From: UBA822 sp965249775
GTDB taxonomy: Bacteria; Gemmatimonadota; Gemmatimonadetes; Longimicrobiales; Gaopeijiaceae
Direction of reading: 5' to 3'
DNA length: 64,000 nt
Assembly (NCBI GenBank): GCA_965249775.1
Contig: OZ252253.1
Span: forward strand, 1,364,001 to 1,428,000
The notes under the pieces are model-generated. The model was not told the DNA's origin, searched no databases, and saw nothing but the letters and a program-made list of their open reading frames with translations. This document shows positions 43,229 through 52,407 of this stretch, piece after piece; within the stretch, counting starts at the first letter, position 1, and every line of letters starts with the position of its first letter. Position numbers and translations under genes: made by a program.

Positions 43229-45391
43229 CTAGGCCTCCTTCTTCCCGAAGTCGACGTGAACCGTTTCGGATTCGTCTCGCCGAAGCTCCTTGAGTGCGTC
43301 GTGAATCCCCTGCGTCAGTTCGCGCTCTTCACGGAGCGCTTCGAGGAGCCCCTCGGCTTCCCTTGCCTCGACGCTCAACCGCCCCGACGTAGAGATCACG
43401 CGATCGATCACCGACCTCTGACTGGTCAGCGACTCGAGGCCGATGCGGATCTCTCTGAATAGCGCATCGGCATGCTCGAGACGCACCTCTGCCTGCTCGA
43501 TCTGTTGCTGCCGTACATCGATGCTCTCGAGCGCCTCGGTCATCGCATCCGCCTTGCCCCGCACGGCCTCCAGCACTTCGCTGGCGCTCTGTACTTCGTC
43601 ACGCGCCGCGGAGATGGCCCTCACATCCTTGAGCGTCTTCTCCGACGCAGCAAACAGCTCCTGCACGTCGCTTCGGACCTGATCGACGCTCTCCTCTCTG
43701 GCGAGCAGAGTGTCAATTGACTGTTGGAGCTCCTGCTCCACCGCGTCGAGCCGCCCGAGCTTTTCCTCGAATTGCGTGATGCGCTTTTCGGCAAAGCGGA
43801 GGCTGCCGGCCCTGGCCTCCAGCAAGTCGGCCCGCTGCCCAATCTTGTCGGATTGCTCTTCGGCGATGACGAGCCCCTCTTTCACTACTCGGATCTGATC
43901 CATCAAGGACTGGACAGCCTCCGCCGCCTCCTTCCGCAGGGCCGACAGGCCTTCGAGCTGCTCCACTGCCTTGGACAGGGCTCGCTCCCCCCGCCGGATA
44001 TCCGCGATCACGCGGTCGGCCCGCTGGGAAAGCAAAGTGAGAGCCTCGGAGCGCTCGGCCGCAGAGTCGACGCCCTCGCCCAACTCGGCCATTCGCCGCT
44101 CGGCCTGCTGAACAGCAGTCATGATCCCTTCGACCGTCACACGCACGTCGTCCGCCTTGTCGGCGTTGCGCGCCACGGCCTTGAACCGCTGATCCGCGTC
44201 GGCGAGGCCGCTGAGAAGGTTGCCCGTGCGTTCGTCCAACTGGGTACCGATCTGCTGGAGCTCCGACATGCGGGCTTCGAGCGCGTCGAACGACTCGCGA
44301 CGCTCGTCCAGATCGGATGCCGCTGCCACGACGCGATCCGCATTCTCGCGCATGTACTCGATGTTCGACAAGAGATCGTCCAGCTGCGCGACCTTCGTGC
44401 GAAGCTCCAGAATCGATTCGTGGGTCCCGACCAGCCAGGTGCCCGTCTCCGACTGCCCCGCTTGCAGCTTGTCGATCTCTGACCTCGTAGCCCGCAGGGT
44501 CTCCAAGGCATCGGCGACCTCGGCCCCGGCGCCGCGAAGCGTTTGTAAGTCCTTCATGCTCTCCTGCACGTCGGAGTGGCGGGCCTCGAGGCTCGAGAGC
44601 AATCCAGCCACGTCGGCGGCCGTGCGCTGGGCCTCCGACATCCCTTCCCGCATCCCTTCGACCAACTCCACCTGCTCGCTGATCCGGCCCAAATCGCCCG
44701 AGAGCGATGTGATACGCGCCGACATATCGTCGACCTTGCGGCTGGCCTCGTTCACCAATGGGCCCGTCTCCTCGAGCCCGCCGAGACGCTTCTCGAGGTC
44801 GGTCACATCGGCCCGGAGAGCGATGACCCTCTGTCCGTCGGCTTCCAACGTGCTCTGCTCCAGCTCGAAGCGCTTGGTGGTGCGCCGCATCTGCTCCTGA
44901 AGTCCGGCCAAACCCGCTCTCAACGTCTTGCTTTCCCGTTCGACTTCAACCTGCTCTGTCCGCAACTCGCCCGACCGTTCAGCCACCTTGACGTTCAGGT
45001 CGCGAAGGTCGTCGACGCTCGAGTGGATCTTCTTCAAGTCTTTGATCTGCACCCGGGCTTCCTTGAGCTTCGCCTCGAGCTCCCAATGGAGGTCGGTCAG
45101 CGCCCGAGCTTGCGCCTCGGTCCGATCCAGCGCCTCGCGCTGCCGCTCCACCGACCCGGTCTTCTGGTTGATGTGGTCCGACAGCGCCTGGAGTGCGTTC
45201 AACTGCCGCTCCGTTCGGGCTCTGAGCTCCTCGGCCTTGGTGAGGTCCATCTTCGCCTTGTCGACCCGTGCCACGTTGGCGTTCGCTTTGTCCACACCCT
45301 CGGTGACCGCTTCGAGCTTGGACCGCATTTCCTCGTACCGCGAAAGAACCCCCTCTTGTGCTGCCCGCACGTCGGCCTGATCCTCGCGCAC
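43229..45391 (-). CDS. Long coiled-coil protein, C-terminal part (after frameshift)
   Basis: A 720-residue frame that is almost wholly predicted coiled coil, rich in Glu, Arg, Gln and Leu with repeated heptads (VREDQADVRAAQEG..., AAAEVEDMS-type stretches, LEGLSALRKEAAEAVQSLMDQI) and ending HVDFGKKEA. It begins with a GTG that is simply where the shifted frame opens. In the preceding frame the codons up to 45390 match the N-terminal half (45199-46194). Adding one G at about 45390 joins the two frames into one protein of about 985 residues. Such proteins can act as cytoskeletal or chromosome-organising scaffolds, but no function is assigned. Confidence 0.72.
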   Translation of the reverse strand: MREDQADVRAAQEGVLSRYEEMRSKLEAVTEGVDKANANVARVDKAKMDLTKAEELRARTERQLNALQALSDHINQKTGSVERQREALDRTEAQARALTDLHWELEAKLKEARVQIKDLKKIHSSVDDLRDLNVKVAERSGELRTEQVEVERESKTLRAGLAGLQEQMRRTTKRFELEQSTLEADGQRVIALRADVTDLEKRLGGLEETGPLVNEASRKVDDMSARITSLSGDLGRISEQVELVEGMREGMSEAQRTAADVAGLLSSLEARHSDVQESMKDLQTLRGAGAEVADALETLRATRSEIDKLQAGQSETGTWLVGTHESILELRTKVAQLDDLLSNIEYMRENADRVVAAASDLDERRESFDALEARMSELQQIGTQLDERTGNLLSGLADADQRFKAVARNADKADDVRVTVEGIMTAVQQAERRMAELGEGVDSAAERSEALTLLSQRADRVIADIRRGERALSKAVEQLEGLSALRKEAAEAVQSLMDQIRVVKEGLVIAEEQSDKIGQRADLLEARAGSLRFAEKRITQFEEKLGRLDAVEQELQQSIDTLLAREESVDQVRSDVQELFAASEKTLKDVRAISAARDEVQSASEVLEAVRGKADAMTEALESIDVRQQQIEQAEVRLEHADALFREIRIGLESLTSQRSVIDRVISTSGRLSVEAREAEGLLEALREERELTQGIHDALKELRRDESETVHVDFGKKEA

Positions 45392-46194
45392 CGGGCGACT
45401 TCCTGCCCGTAGGATAACGACTGCTCGCGAGCCTCTTCGACCTGCGCTCGGACCTTTGCGAGCGCCCCGTCCGGCCCGACGAAGCCTTCGAGCTCCTGCT
45501 TTACGAGCCCCGCGGACTGGAGGCCATCGCCCAACTCCGACACCTTCTTCTCGGTCTCGACCAACTGCCCCGACACCGATTCCAAGAAGCGCGCCATCAG
45601 TTTCTGGCCCTCCTCCAGCTCACCCGCTTGCTCGGATGCCCCTACGAGGCGTTTCTCGACCTGGCCGAGGGCTTCGGCTCGCCCCTCGAACCGACCGGCA
45701 TCCGCCATGAGCGTATCCATGTCGGCACGGATCTTGGTGAAGCTCCCTGTCGGACCCACGAGGTCCGCAATCAGCTTCTCACCCTCGTCCTTCGCCGTAA
45801 CAGCACCGTCGAACACGGTCCGAAGGTCATCGACCTTCGTGGTCAACTCTCTGATCGTGCGGGCTGCTGCTTCCAAGGTCGATACGTGAGCAGCCTGCGA
45901 TTCGGTGAGACGGGTCGCCTGTGAGGCGACGGTGTCAATCGTGGAGGCAGATCCCTCAAACGCTTCGACGCGCGCCTGCAAATCCGACATCTGCGCATTC
46001 AGGGACTCGGAGGTGGCCTGCATAGCCTCGAGCGGGTCCACGAGGCTCTTGAACTGTTCTTCCGCCGTTTCAGACTTCTTCAAGAGCTCGCGCAGCGCTT
46101 GACTGTCACGCTCTACTTGGGCGAGCAGCTGGGTGAGTTCCTCAGGGAGCTCCGCGAGCTCCCCGCTACCGCGCAGCGACTTGAGCCAAGACAT
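45199..46194 (-). CDS. Long coiled-coil protein, N-terminal part (frameshifted)
   Basis: Starts MSWLKSLRGSGELAELPEEL with GGAGAGG before the ATG at 46194. Coiled coil runs to EVAR (about residue 268), after which the frame turns into non-coiled-coil sequence and stops at 45199. The true continuation is in the other frame (43229-45391). The join is in CCCGGTGCGCG, where one G appears to be missing. It could be a real mutation, a sequencing or assembly error in a G-run, or recoding. The product as read would be a truncated scaffold. Confidence 0.7.
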   Translation of the reverse strand: MSWLKSLRGSGELAELPEELTQLLAQVERDSQALRELLKKSETAEEQFKSLVDPLEAMQATSESLNAQMSDLQARVEAFEGSASTIDTVASQATRLTESQAAHVSTLEAAARTIRELTTKVDDLRTVFDGAVTAKDEGEKLIADLVGPTGSFTKIRADMDTLMADAGRFEGRAEALGQVEKRLVGASEQAGELEEGQKLMARFLESVSGQLVETEKKVSELGDGLQSAGLVKQELEGFVGPDGALAKVRAQVEEAREQSLSYGQEVARCARIRPTCGQHKRGFFRGTRKCGPSSKRSPRVWTKRTPTWHGSTRRRWTSPRPRSSEPERSGS

Positions 46195-46324
46195 GAGGCC
46201 TCTCCATGGATTTCATCAATTCACTATGGATCAAATCTCGTCACGAACCATGATTCACGCCATAAGAACGTGGAGACGGCGCTGAGCACCGTTGAAGGAG
46301 TACGGCGACTGCCTCAACAGCCTT

Positions 46325-46771
46325 CTACCGCCCGGGACGCGCGAGCGCGCCTCCGTGAAGATCGTCGTAAAAGTCGAACATCTCCCGGTCGTAGTCCGCC
46401 TTCCGTGCCTGCTCGAACGGCTCGATGATCTCGAAGAGCATCTCGAGACGTTGAGCCATCGTAAGGTGATCCCGAAGATCCTCGGGTGCCAGGAATCCAC
46501 GGCTGCAGAACTGCTGGGTCTTCCGGAAACGGGACTTGATAAAGCGGCGGGCCGCGTTCGTGCGCTCCACGGTTCGGCGCCGCTCCTCGGGCAAGGTGCC
46601 CACGCGATCCAGCTCGCGGAAGAGATCGCCGGCCCAGTCGACCTCCACACTATCACTCCAGGTCCGGACGAGCTCGGCCGCCTGGCGATATTCCTCCGAC
46701 CAGAACTGGTCATGGAGATGGGAAATCAGCAGAGCTCGTTCGGTTGGCTCGGTCGGTTCGGATCCAGTCAC
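46325..46771 (-). CDS. Hypothetical cytoplasmic protein
   Basis: About 148 residues from a GTG at 46771; a TTG at 46792 is the other option, and neither has an ideal ribosome-binding site. The protein is helical and charged (LLISHLHDQFWSEEYRQAAELVRTW, RRTVERTNAARRFIKSRFRKTQQF, LTMAQRLEMLFEIIEPFEQ). It has no signal, membrane segment or family I recognise. It lies 130 bp upstream of the coiled-coil gene on the same strand, and may be co-transcribed with it. Confidence 0.6.
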   Translation of the reverse strand: MTGSEPTEPTERALLISHLHDQFWSEEYRQAAELVRTWSDSVEVDWAGDLFRELDRVGTLPEERRRTVERTNAARRFIKSRFRKTQQFCSRGFLAPEDLRDHLTMAQRLEMLFEIIEPFEQARKADYDREMFDFYDDLHGGALARPGR

Positions 46772-46992
46772 TTTCCCGCCGCACTCCTTCAACAGCCTTC
46801 ATGGCTCATGAGTCCCGTTCGCGGAAGACGTCGGCGCCCGCGAAGGCACGGATCGAAAGTGCTCCACAGCCCAAGCACGCAGCAAGGGCTGTGAGGACGT
46901 CAGGAGCCGCGGCAGAAGCCGTGTTAGCGCCGGATGCAGGGCGTGCCCCGGGAGCCCGGAGGCAGTAACGTGTTCGATTCGGAGCATCGGCT

Positions 46993-48042
46993 GTGCACTG
47001 TGCAAGCCACTCGGACTTCTCATCGACTGAACCATACCTCGCCCCGGGGGCACCCCTGCGCCAGCGACTTCTAACCAGCTTGATGGCACTCCTCGTGACG
47101 GCTGCGTGTGCCGCCGAACCTCCAGCCTTGACCATCGATGACGTGACCTTCGCCGAGACCGAGCTCCTTGGACTGAGTGACGCGCGCCGTGCCGAACTCG
47201 CGGAGATCACTGCCTTCGGGCTGGCCACGGCGCGCGAAGAGCTGGAGCTCAGGTTGGCTCCGATGCTCGAACAGGCCAGAGACGCGGCACTCCTGAGGCA
47301 GTTTGCCGCCGAAAGGGTCCTGGCTGAGACCGGAGTGGATGACGACCAACTCCGCGCGTACTACCTCACCAACCCCGCGCTCGAGCTGACCGTGCGCCAC
47401 GTCCTCTTTTTTTCGGAGCGCTGGCGCCCCGCCTCACATCGGCAGCTGGCCCGGAGAAAAGCGGAGGTGGCGATTGCGCGCCTAGAAGCAGGTGAGGGTT
47501 TCCCGGCGGTGGCGGCAGAGCTTTCGGAAGAGCCTGGGGCCGAAGGCCGCCAGGGGCTGCTCCAACCGGGGCGCGAAGGCTCTTGGGTCTCAGAGTTCTG
47601 GCTCGCTGCCCTGGGGTTGGAGCCGGGAGAGATCAGTCCGGTCACCGAAACGCAGTACGGCTTCCATGTCCTCCGCCTCGAGGACCGCCAGCTCGTTTCA
47701 TTCGAAGAGGCTCGCCCCACGGTCGTAGGGGAAGTGTCGGCATTGATTGGATCGATCGAGGACGCAGCGGGGCGCGTCTCCATAGAGGAGGCCCGAGCTT
47801 CCGCAATCGTAGTGCCCGAGGCGCAGCTGGCCGCCATCACCCGAGACTTCGAGGATCGGACCCTCCGGTGGAGCACGGCCCTGGGATTCGCTCCGGGGCT
47901 CACGAGCGCCCAGGTGAAGGAAGCCGCTCGCACGGCCCTGGGCGCTACCGAGCAACTTGCGACGATCGCCCGCAACGAGCTTCGAGACGTGGCTCCCCTG
48001 CTCCAGGCGGCCTATGCCATCACTTTCGGAGACGGCGGTTGA
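46993..48042 (+). CDS. Parvulin-type peptidyl-prolyl isomerase, lipoprotein
   Basis: A 349-residue protein begun at a GTG (GGAG 8 nt upstream). The signal ends in a lipobox (LLVTAAC). An N-terminal helical SurA/PrsA-like region is followed by a PPIC domain at about residues 133-235: RHVLFFSERWRPASHRQLARRKAEVAIARLEAGEGFPAVAAELSEEP, then GLEPGEISPVTETQYGFHVLRLED. It presumably helps fold exported or outer-membrane proteins. The C-terminal 100 residues are helical and not family-typical. The gap 46801-46992 before it has no gene. Confidence 0.85.
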   Translation: MHCASHSDFSSTEPYLAPGAPLRQRLLTSLMALLVTAACAAEPPALTIDDVTFAETELLGLSDARRAELAEITAFGLATAREELELRLAPMLEQARDAALLRQFAAERVLAETGVDDDQLRAYYLTNPALELTVRHVLFFSERWRPASHRQLARRKAEVAIARLEAGEGFPAVAAELSEEPGAEGRQGLLQPGREGSWVSEFWLAALGLEPGEISPVTETQYGFHVLRLEDRQLVSFEEARPTVVGEVSALIGSIEDAAGRVSIEEARASAIVVPEAQLAAITRDFEDRTLRWSTALGFAPGLTSAQVKEAARTALGATEQLATIARNELRDVAPLLQAAYAITFGDGG

Positions 48043-48102
48043 AACCGAAAAGCGGCGTGGAGAGGGAAACACTCGGACCACCTCAGCCGTATTAACCCAG
48101 AT

Positions 48103-48780
48103 ATGGATGCACACACCAAACGTAAGATCACGTTCCTGATCGGGTTCGCGGCGTACTTCAGCGCCATTTGGTACCTGTGGGATACACCGGTCGTGTACCC
48201 GCTCAAGGTGTTTGTAGTGCTTCTCCACGAGATCAGCCACGCCCTGATGGCGGTCGCCACCGGGGGCAGGATCGAGCGGATCGAGCTGAACCCCAATCAA
48301 GGCGGTGTCTGCTACTGCGGGGGAGGGATCAGGTTTCTCACTCTGTCGGCGGGGTACCTCGGAAGCCTCGCTTGGGGGGCGCTCCTGGTTTCTGCCGGCC
48401 AGATGAAGCGCATTAACACCCGGTGGGTCACGGGCGCCGTGGGACTTCTCGTAGTCAGCCTGTCCCTTGCCTACGTCCGCCCTGCCCTCGGCTTCGGCTT
48501 CTGGTTCGGCCTCGCCTTCGGGTCTGCCCTCGTCCTCGGCGCATACCGACTTTCAGCGACCATCAATCAGGGGATCCTGCTGACGTTGGGACTCACGAGC
48601 TGCCTTTACGCCATCCTCGACATCAAGAGCGATGTGCTCGATCGTCCCGAGTTGCAGTCGGACGCCGCCATGCTCGGAGACCTCACGGGGATCCCTACCG
48701 TGGCGTGGGGCATCCTTTGGATCGCGGTGGCCGTCTTGGCTAGCGCATGGCTTTTCCAGTGGTCGTATCGAAAGGCTTGA
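48103..48780 (+). CDS. M50-family membrane metallopeptidase-like protein
   Basis: A 225-residue integral membrane protein with 5-6 helices. The HExxH zinc motif is in FVVLLHEISHALMA (helix 2), and the second metal ligand is likely in DIKSDVLDRP. It is a short M50B-type protein without a PDZ domain, so it may be a scaffold or a house-cleaning protease rather than a signal-transducing S2P. It follows the parvulin gene by 60 bp on the same strand and could be co-transcribed. No strong ribosome-binding site is visible. Confidence 0.82.
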   Translation: MDAHTKRKITFLIGFAAYFSAIWYLWDTPVVYPLKVFVVLLHEISHALMAVATGGRIERIELNPNQGGVCYCGGGIRFLTLSAGYLGSLAWGALLVSAGQMKRINTRWVTGAVGLLVVSLSLAYVRPALGFGFWFGLAFGSALVLGAYRLSATINQGILLTLGLTSCLYAILDIKSDVLDRPELQSDAAMLGDLTGIPTVAWGILWIAVAVLASAWLFQWSYRKA

Positions 48781-49055
48781 GTTGACCGTGGCCGACCGAT
48801 ACCTTGGCGTTGGCCGAAACACTGGCCTGGGCCGCCCCCAGCCTCCAATGAGGGGGCAGGGACGCGGACCGCGGGTCTGAGAGCCCGCCGGCGCTACGCC
48901 CAAAGTCGAACCGAAAACAGGAGGTGATCAATTGTCTAGTCCAAGTAGTCGGCCCAACCTGGCGAGGGCAAGCGATCGCTGCTTCGGTATGTAGGAGCCG
49001 AAACGGCTTCAGCTGTCCGCACCGTTAGCGGCCTTCGCGCCGGGTTGCGGCAGAC

Positions 49056-49095
49056 AAAAAAAAGCGCGCCGTCGGGGTAGTCGACCGGCGGCGCG
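49056..49095 (-). terminator. Rho-independent terminator of the greA/thioredoxin-like unit
   Basis: On the minus strand, CGCGCCG...CGGCGCG forms a 7-bp stem extended by a further CGG/CCG, followed by eight Ts. It lies about 260 nt after the thioredoxin-like stop, with the long stem-loop at 49219-49354 in between. The gap 48781-49055 has no gene. Confidence 0.8.
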
Positions 49096-49218
49096 TTCTC
49101 TTTGCCCGTTCTTCGGCAGCCCGGATCTGTAGCCCGCGGGGCCGAGAGTGCCCGACTCCTTTCCCCGCCCAGCTCGCCCAGTCGGGCGTTGGGGCGGAGA
49201 TCCAAGTGCTCAAGCTTG

Positions 49219-49354
49219 CGAGGAGGTTCTTCTTCAGAGGAAGGCTCTGCGGCGAGCGCCTTGAAGCGCCGCCGTAGTAGCGGAGCCCTCAGCCCGATCG
49301 CGTACCCACACGCCCGAGGGCGTAGCGGCCTTCCGTTGAAGAAGAACCTCCTCG
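49219..49354. other. 136-bp structured element with long terminal inverted repeat
   Basis: The ends are a perfect 18-bp inverted repeat (CGAGGAGGTTCTTCTTCA / TGAAGAAGAACCTCCTCG). After a 2-nt internal loop they continue as GGAAGGC/GCCTTCC. Inside are further small hairpins (CGCCCGAGGGCG and GCGGCG...CGCCGC). It starts 5 nt after the thioredoxin-like stop and precedes the terminator at 49056. It may be a 3'-UTR RNA structure, a small RNA or a MITE-like insertion. It does not match 6S, tmRNA, SRP RNA or RNase P RNA by the motifs I know. Confidence 0.65.
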
Positions 49355-49358
49355 TTCC

Positions 49359-49937
49359 TCAGCCGAAGTAATCCGGCTCGTTCCCTGCCTTCCACTTGAC
49401 GTTGCACCCGATGCTGGGACGCTGGTCTGGTGAGATGGGCTCATCTTCGACGAGGGCATCCACCGCAGCACCCAGGTCGGCTCCGGTCACCGGGACCTCG
49501 TTCCCAGGCCGGCTGCCATCGAACTGCCCTCGGTAGACCAGGCGACGGCCGCGATCGAACAAGAAGAAGTCCGGCGTGCAGGCTGCCTTGTAGGCCTTGG
49601 CGACCGATTGGGCCCCATCGAAGAGATATGGGAAGGTATACCCGAACTCCTCGACTTCACGGGCCATGGCTTCGGGGCCGTCTTGGGGAAAAGTCTCGGC
49701 GTCGTTGGAGTTGATGGCCACCACGGCCAACCCCTGATCCTGGTATCGCCTCACCGAGCGGGCCAACTCTTCCCGGATGTGTTTCACGAACGGGCAGTGG
49801 TTGCACATGAAAACGACCAACAACCCGGGGGCGTCGGCGAAGTCGCCCAACACCACGGTCCGCCCGTCCGTATCCGGCAACGCGAAGTCCGGGGCCGCCA
49901 TGCCCAACGCTGCCATCGTCGACGGGGTTTCTGCCAC
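49359..49937 (-). CDS. Thioredoxin-fold peroxiredoxin/AhpC-TSA family protein
   Basis: A 192-residue protein begun at a GTG (GGAGG 4 nt upstream). The fold is AhpC/TSA-like: PDFALPDTDGRTVVLGDF, LLVVFMCNHCPFVKHI with a C-x2-C pair (CNHC), LAVVAINSNDAETFPQDGP, and a C-terminal ACTPDFFLFDRGRRLVYRGQFDG with the cis-proline. It lacks a signal peptide. It likely acts as a thiol oxidoreductase. It lies 60 nt downstream of greA on the same strand and ends at a structured element and terminator. Confidence 0.88.
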   Translation of the reverse strand: MAETPSTMAALGMAAPDFALPDTDGRTVVLGDFADAPGLLVVFMCNHCPFVKHIREELARSVRRYQDQGLAVVAINSNDAETFPQDGPEAMAREVEEFGYTFPYLFDGAQSVAKAYKAACTPDFFLFDRGRRLVYRGQFDGSRPGNEVPVTGADLGAAVDALVEDEPISPDQRPSIGCNVKWKAGNEPDYFG

Positions 49938-49997
49938 ACGCCCTCCATTGATCTCGTAACGGTGAACTCATCCAGGAGCGACCGAAGGCCGCTCACA

Positions 49998-50483
49998 CTA
50001 CTCCTTCCCGACCTCCAACTGCTCCGGCAGCGTAACGAGATCGAGAACCTTGAAGCGTCGCTCGCCCACGGGAAGCTCGATGATCACCTCTTCGCCCTTG
50101 CGAGCACCCAGAAGGCCTCGGCCGATCGGAGAGGCCATCGATACCTGTTCGCCGTCCAGATCCATGAAGTCTCCCGCCACGATGGTGAAGTTCGCTACTT
50201 CGTCCATCGCTACGTCGTGAATTTCGACACGAGACCCGAAACCGACACGATCGATGGGCATGGCATCGACATCGATCTTCGACAGCTCCGACAGACGGCG
50301 GGTCAGATGCCCAATCCTGACCTGTACGAATTGCTGCCGCTCGAGAGCCGACTTGTACTCAGCGTTTTCCCTGAGATCGCCCAGCTCGACGGCCTTCTCA
50401 ATCCGTTCCGGGATGAGAATGTTGAGCTCGTGAGCGAGCTCCTCGATCTCCCCCCCAATCTTCTCCCGAATCTCGTCAAGCAT
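49998..50483 (-). CDS. greA: Transcription elongation factor GreA/GreB family
   Basis: A 161-residue factor that rescues backtracked RNA polymerase by stimulating transcript cleavage. The ATG at 50483 has AGGA 7 nt upstream. The N-terminal coiled coil carries the acidic tip DLRENAEYKSALERQ, and the C-terminal FKBP-like domain has SPIGRGLLGARKGEEVIIELP. Length fits GreA (about 158). It may be co-transcribed with the thioredoxin-like gene. Confidence 0.92.
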   Translation of the reverse strand: MLDEIREKIGGEIEELAHELNILIPERIEKAVELGDLRENAEYKSALERQQFVQVRIGHLTRRLSELSKIDVDAMPIDRVGFGSRVEIHDVAMDEVANFTIVAGDFMDLDGEQVSMASPIGRGLLGARKGEEVIIELPVGERRFKVLDLVTLPEQLEVGKE

Positions 50484-50690
50484 AGGCGGGTCCTGGAGAT
50501 CCTTCGTCACTTGGGAAGCCCGAAATGGGCAGAGCGATCGGCGCTCTCTCCTTCCACATCCACCAGGAAGGAGCGGCCTTGGGGGTAAATTACTCCTTTC
50601 GAGGTTTCCAACAAGTAGCACCCCGTCGGGCCTTTCGGCCGAATGGCGTAGAGCCCCCCCGAATCTGAGTGCCAGTCCCGCAGGGATTTC

Positions 50691-51032
50691 CTACCCTACG
50701 GCCGGGCCTCCCGACTCCCCGGTGCGGATTCGGTAGCACTCGGCCAACTCCACTACGAAGATCACCCCATCCCCGAAGTTTCCGGTTCGAGCGCCCTCGA
50801 TGATCGCCTCCCGTGTGCGTTCCAGGAAGTCGTCGTTCACGGCGATCTCCAGGCGGACTTTCTTCCGAAGTACGATTTCCAGCTCCGCACCGCGGTAGGT
50901 CTCCGTATATCCGCCCTGTTGCCCAACGCCCTGCGCGTTGGCAACCGACATCCGCCCAACACCTACGTCGGTCAAGGCCTGCTTCACGCTGTGAAGAGCA
51001 GCAGGCTGTATGTATGCGATTACGAGTTTCAT
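50691..51032 (-). CDS. glnK: PII signal protein, paired with the first amt
   Basis: A 113-residue PII protein. The ATG at 51032 has GGAG 7 nt upstream. The core matches GlnB/GlnK: MKLVIAYIQPAAL, T-loop GGYTETYRGAEL, and C-terminal AVNDDFLERTREAII then RTGNFGDGVIFV. Residue 51, the tyrosine uridylylated in proteobacteria, is leucine here (YRGAEL), so GlnD-type modification is not possible at that site. It probably binds and blocks the ammonium channel encoded just upstream (32 bp gap). Confidence 0.92.
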   Translation of the reverse strand: MKLVIAYIQPAALHSVKQALTDVGVGRMSVANAQGVGQQGGYTETYRGAELEIVLRKKVRLEIAVNDDFLERTREAIIEGARTGNFGDGVIFVVELAECYRIRTGESGGPAVG

Positions 51033-51064
51033 CAATTTGCTCCGTTCTTATTAAGCCAGGGCCG

Positions 51065-52372
51065 TCAGCGAGTGATCACGATCTGGTAGTCGGGATACGC
51101 CTCCATATTGTGCTCCGCCAAATCCAGCCCACGGCGTTCGTCTTCCTCGGAGACGCGGAGTCCCATAATCGCCTTGATCAGGGCGAAAATGACAAACGCA
51201 GCGGAAACGGACATGGCTCCGTAGGCCAGGACGCCGATCAGTTGTGTGACGAAGGAGTAGTCGGCGCTGAATATCCCCACCGCCAGGGTTCCCCAGATCC
51301 CGCACGTCAGGTGCACCGAGATCGCCCCTACGGGATCGTCCATCTTGATTCGGTCGAACAACATCACCGAGAAGACCACGATCACACCGGCAACCAATCC
51401 GATGATCGCCGCGCCCATAACGCTGACTACGTCGGCACCCGCAGTGATTCCCACGAGGCCCGCCAGCGCGCCGTTGAAGACCATCGATGCGTCGGGATGC
51501 TTGTGGACGGTCCACGTCGTCACCATCGCCCCGATGATCCCCGCGCTGGCGGCAATGCACGTCGTCACCAGGACCAAGGATACGAGTCCCGGGTCGGCGC
51601 TGAGGACGGACCCACCGTTGAAGCCGAACCAGCCGAACCAGAGCAGGAACATCCCCGCGGCAGCCAAGGGAAGACTGTGACCCGGGATCGGGTGAATTCG
51701 TCCGTTGACGTACTTGCCCACGCGAGGCCCGAGCAGGAACACGCCGGCCAATGCGGCCCACCCGCCAACCGAGTGTACGAGCGTCGAGCCGGCGAAGTCG
51801 TGAAAGTCCATCTCGGCGAGCCATCCGCCCCCCCACACCCAAGAGCCCACGAACGGGTATACAAACCCCACGTACAGGGTGGCGAACACCAGGAACGAGC
51901 CCAGCTTGATGCGCTCGGCTACCGCCCCGGAGACGATCGTGGCGGCCGTTGCCGCGAACATCGCCTGGAAGAGGAAGTCGGTCCAGTAGGTGTATCGACC
52001 CTCATTGTACTCCGAGGTGAGACCGGCGGCGTCGGTCGCGATGCCAAAGCCGCTGAACCCGAAGAATGTCCCGATCGAAAACTCTGTCGGGTACATCAGA
52101 TTGAAGCCGACGATGGCGTAGGTGAGTATCCCGATCGCGATGATGCTCGTGTTCTTGAACAGGATGTTCACCGTGTTTTTGGACTGTGTCAGTCCTACCT
52201 CGAGGAAGGCAAAGCCGAGGTGCATCATGAATACCAAAAGCGTGGCAACGAGCATCCACGTGTTATTGACCGCGAACATCGCGTCACCAGCGACCTGTGC
52301 AGCCGCTGGCGCAGGCGCGAAAGCGGCGTACAGCAGCGGAAGCATGAATAACGATTTGCGTGAAAGCAGCAT
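51065..52372 (-). CDS. amt: Ammonium transporter (first copy)
   Basis: A 435-residue channel with 11 helices after a cleavable-type N-terminus (PAPAAAQ). GGAGG precedes the ATG at 52372, a leader shared with the second amt. The pore twin histidines are in STLVHSVGGW and AISVHLTCGIWG. FNGGSVLSADPGL and GRIHPIPGHSLPLAAAGMFLLWFGWFGFNGG are family hallmarks. It carries NH4+/NH3 into the cell. It lies downstream of a sigma-54 promoter and ahead of glnK. Confidence 0.95.
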   Translation of the reverse strand: MLLSRKSLFMLPLLYAAFAPAPAAAQVAGDAMFAVNNTWMLVATLLVFMMHLGFAFLEVGLTQSKNTVNILFKNTSIIAIGILTYAIVGFNLMYPTEFSIGTFFGFSGFGIATDAAGLTSEYNEGRYTYWTDFLFQAMFAATAATIVSGAVAERIKLGSFLVFATLYVGFVYPFVGSWVWGGGWLAEMDFHDFAGSTLVHSVGGWAALAGVFLLGPRVGKYVNGRIHPIPGHSLPLAAAGMFLLWFGWFGFNGGSVLSADPGLVSLVLVTTCIAASAGIIGAMVTTWTVHKHPDASMVFNGALAGLVGITAGADVVSVMGAAIIGLVAGVIVVFSVMLFDRIKMDDPVGAISVHLTCGIWGTLAVGIFSADYSFVTQLIGVLAYGAMSVSAAFVIFALIKAIMGLRVSEEDERRGLDLAEHNMEAYPDYQIVITR

Positions 52373-52407
52373 GGGTGGTTTTTCCTCCATCCGGTCCCAG
52401 GGCAAAT

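Noticed and set aside
44576..45412. Plus-strand frame opposite the coiled-coil gene
   Set aside because: Leu/Arg/His-rich mirror of coiled-coil codons, not a real protein pattern.
46744..46968. 74-codon plus-strand frame before the parvulin gene
   Set aside because: Ala/Arg-rich with no ribosome-binding site, overlapping the start of the minus-strand gene at 46771.
48936..49205. 89-codon minus-strand frame
   Set aside because: It contains the T-tract and stem of the terminator at 49056-49095, so it is not coding.
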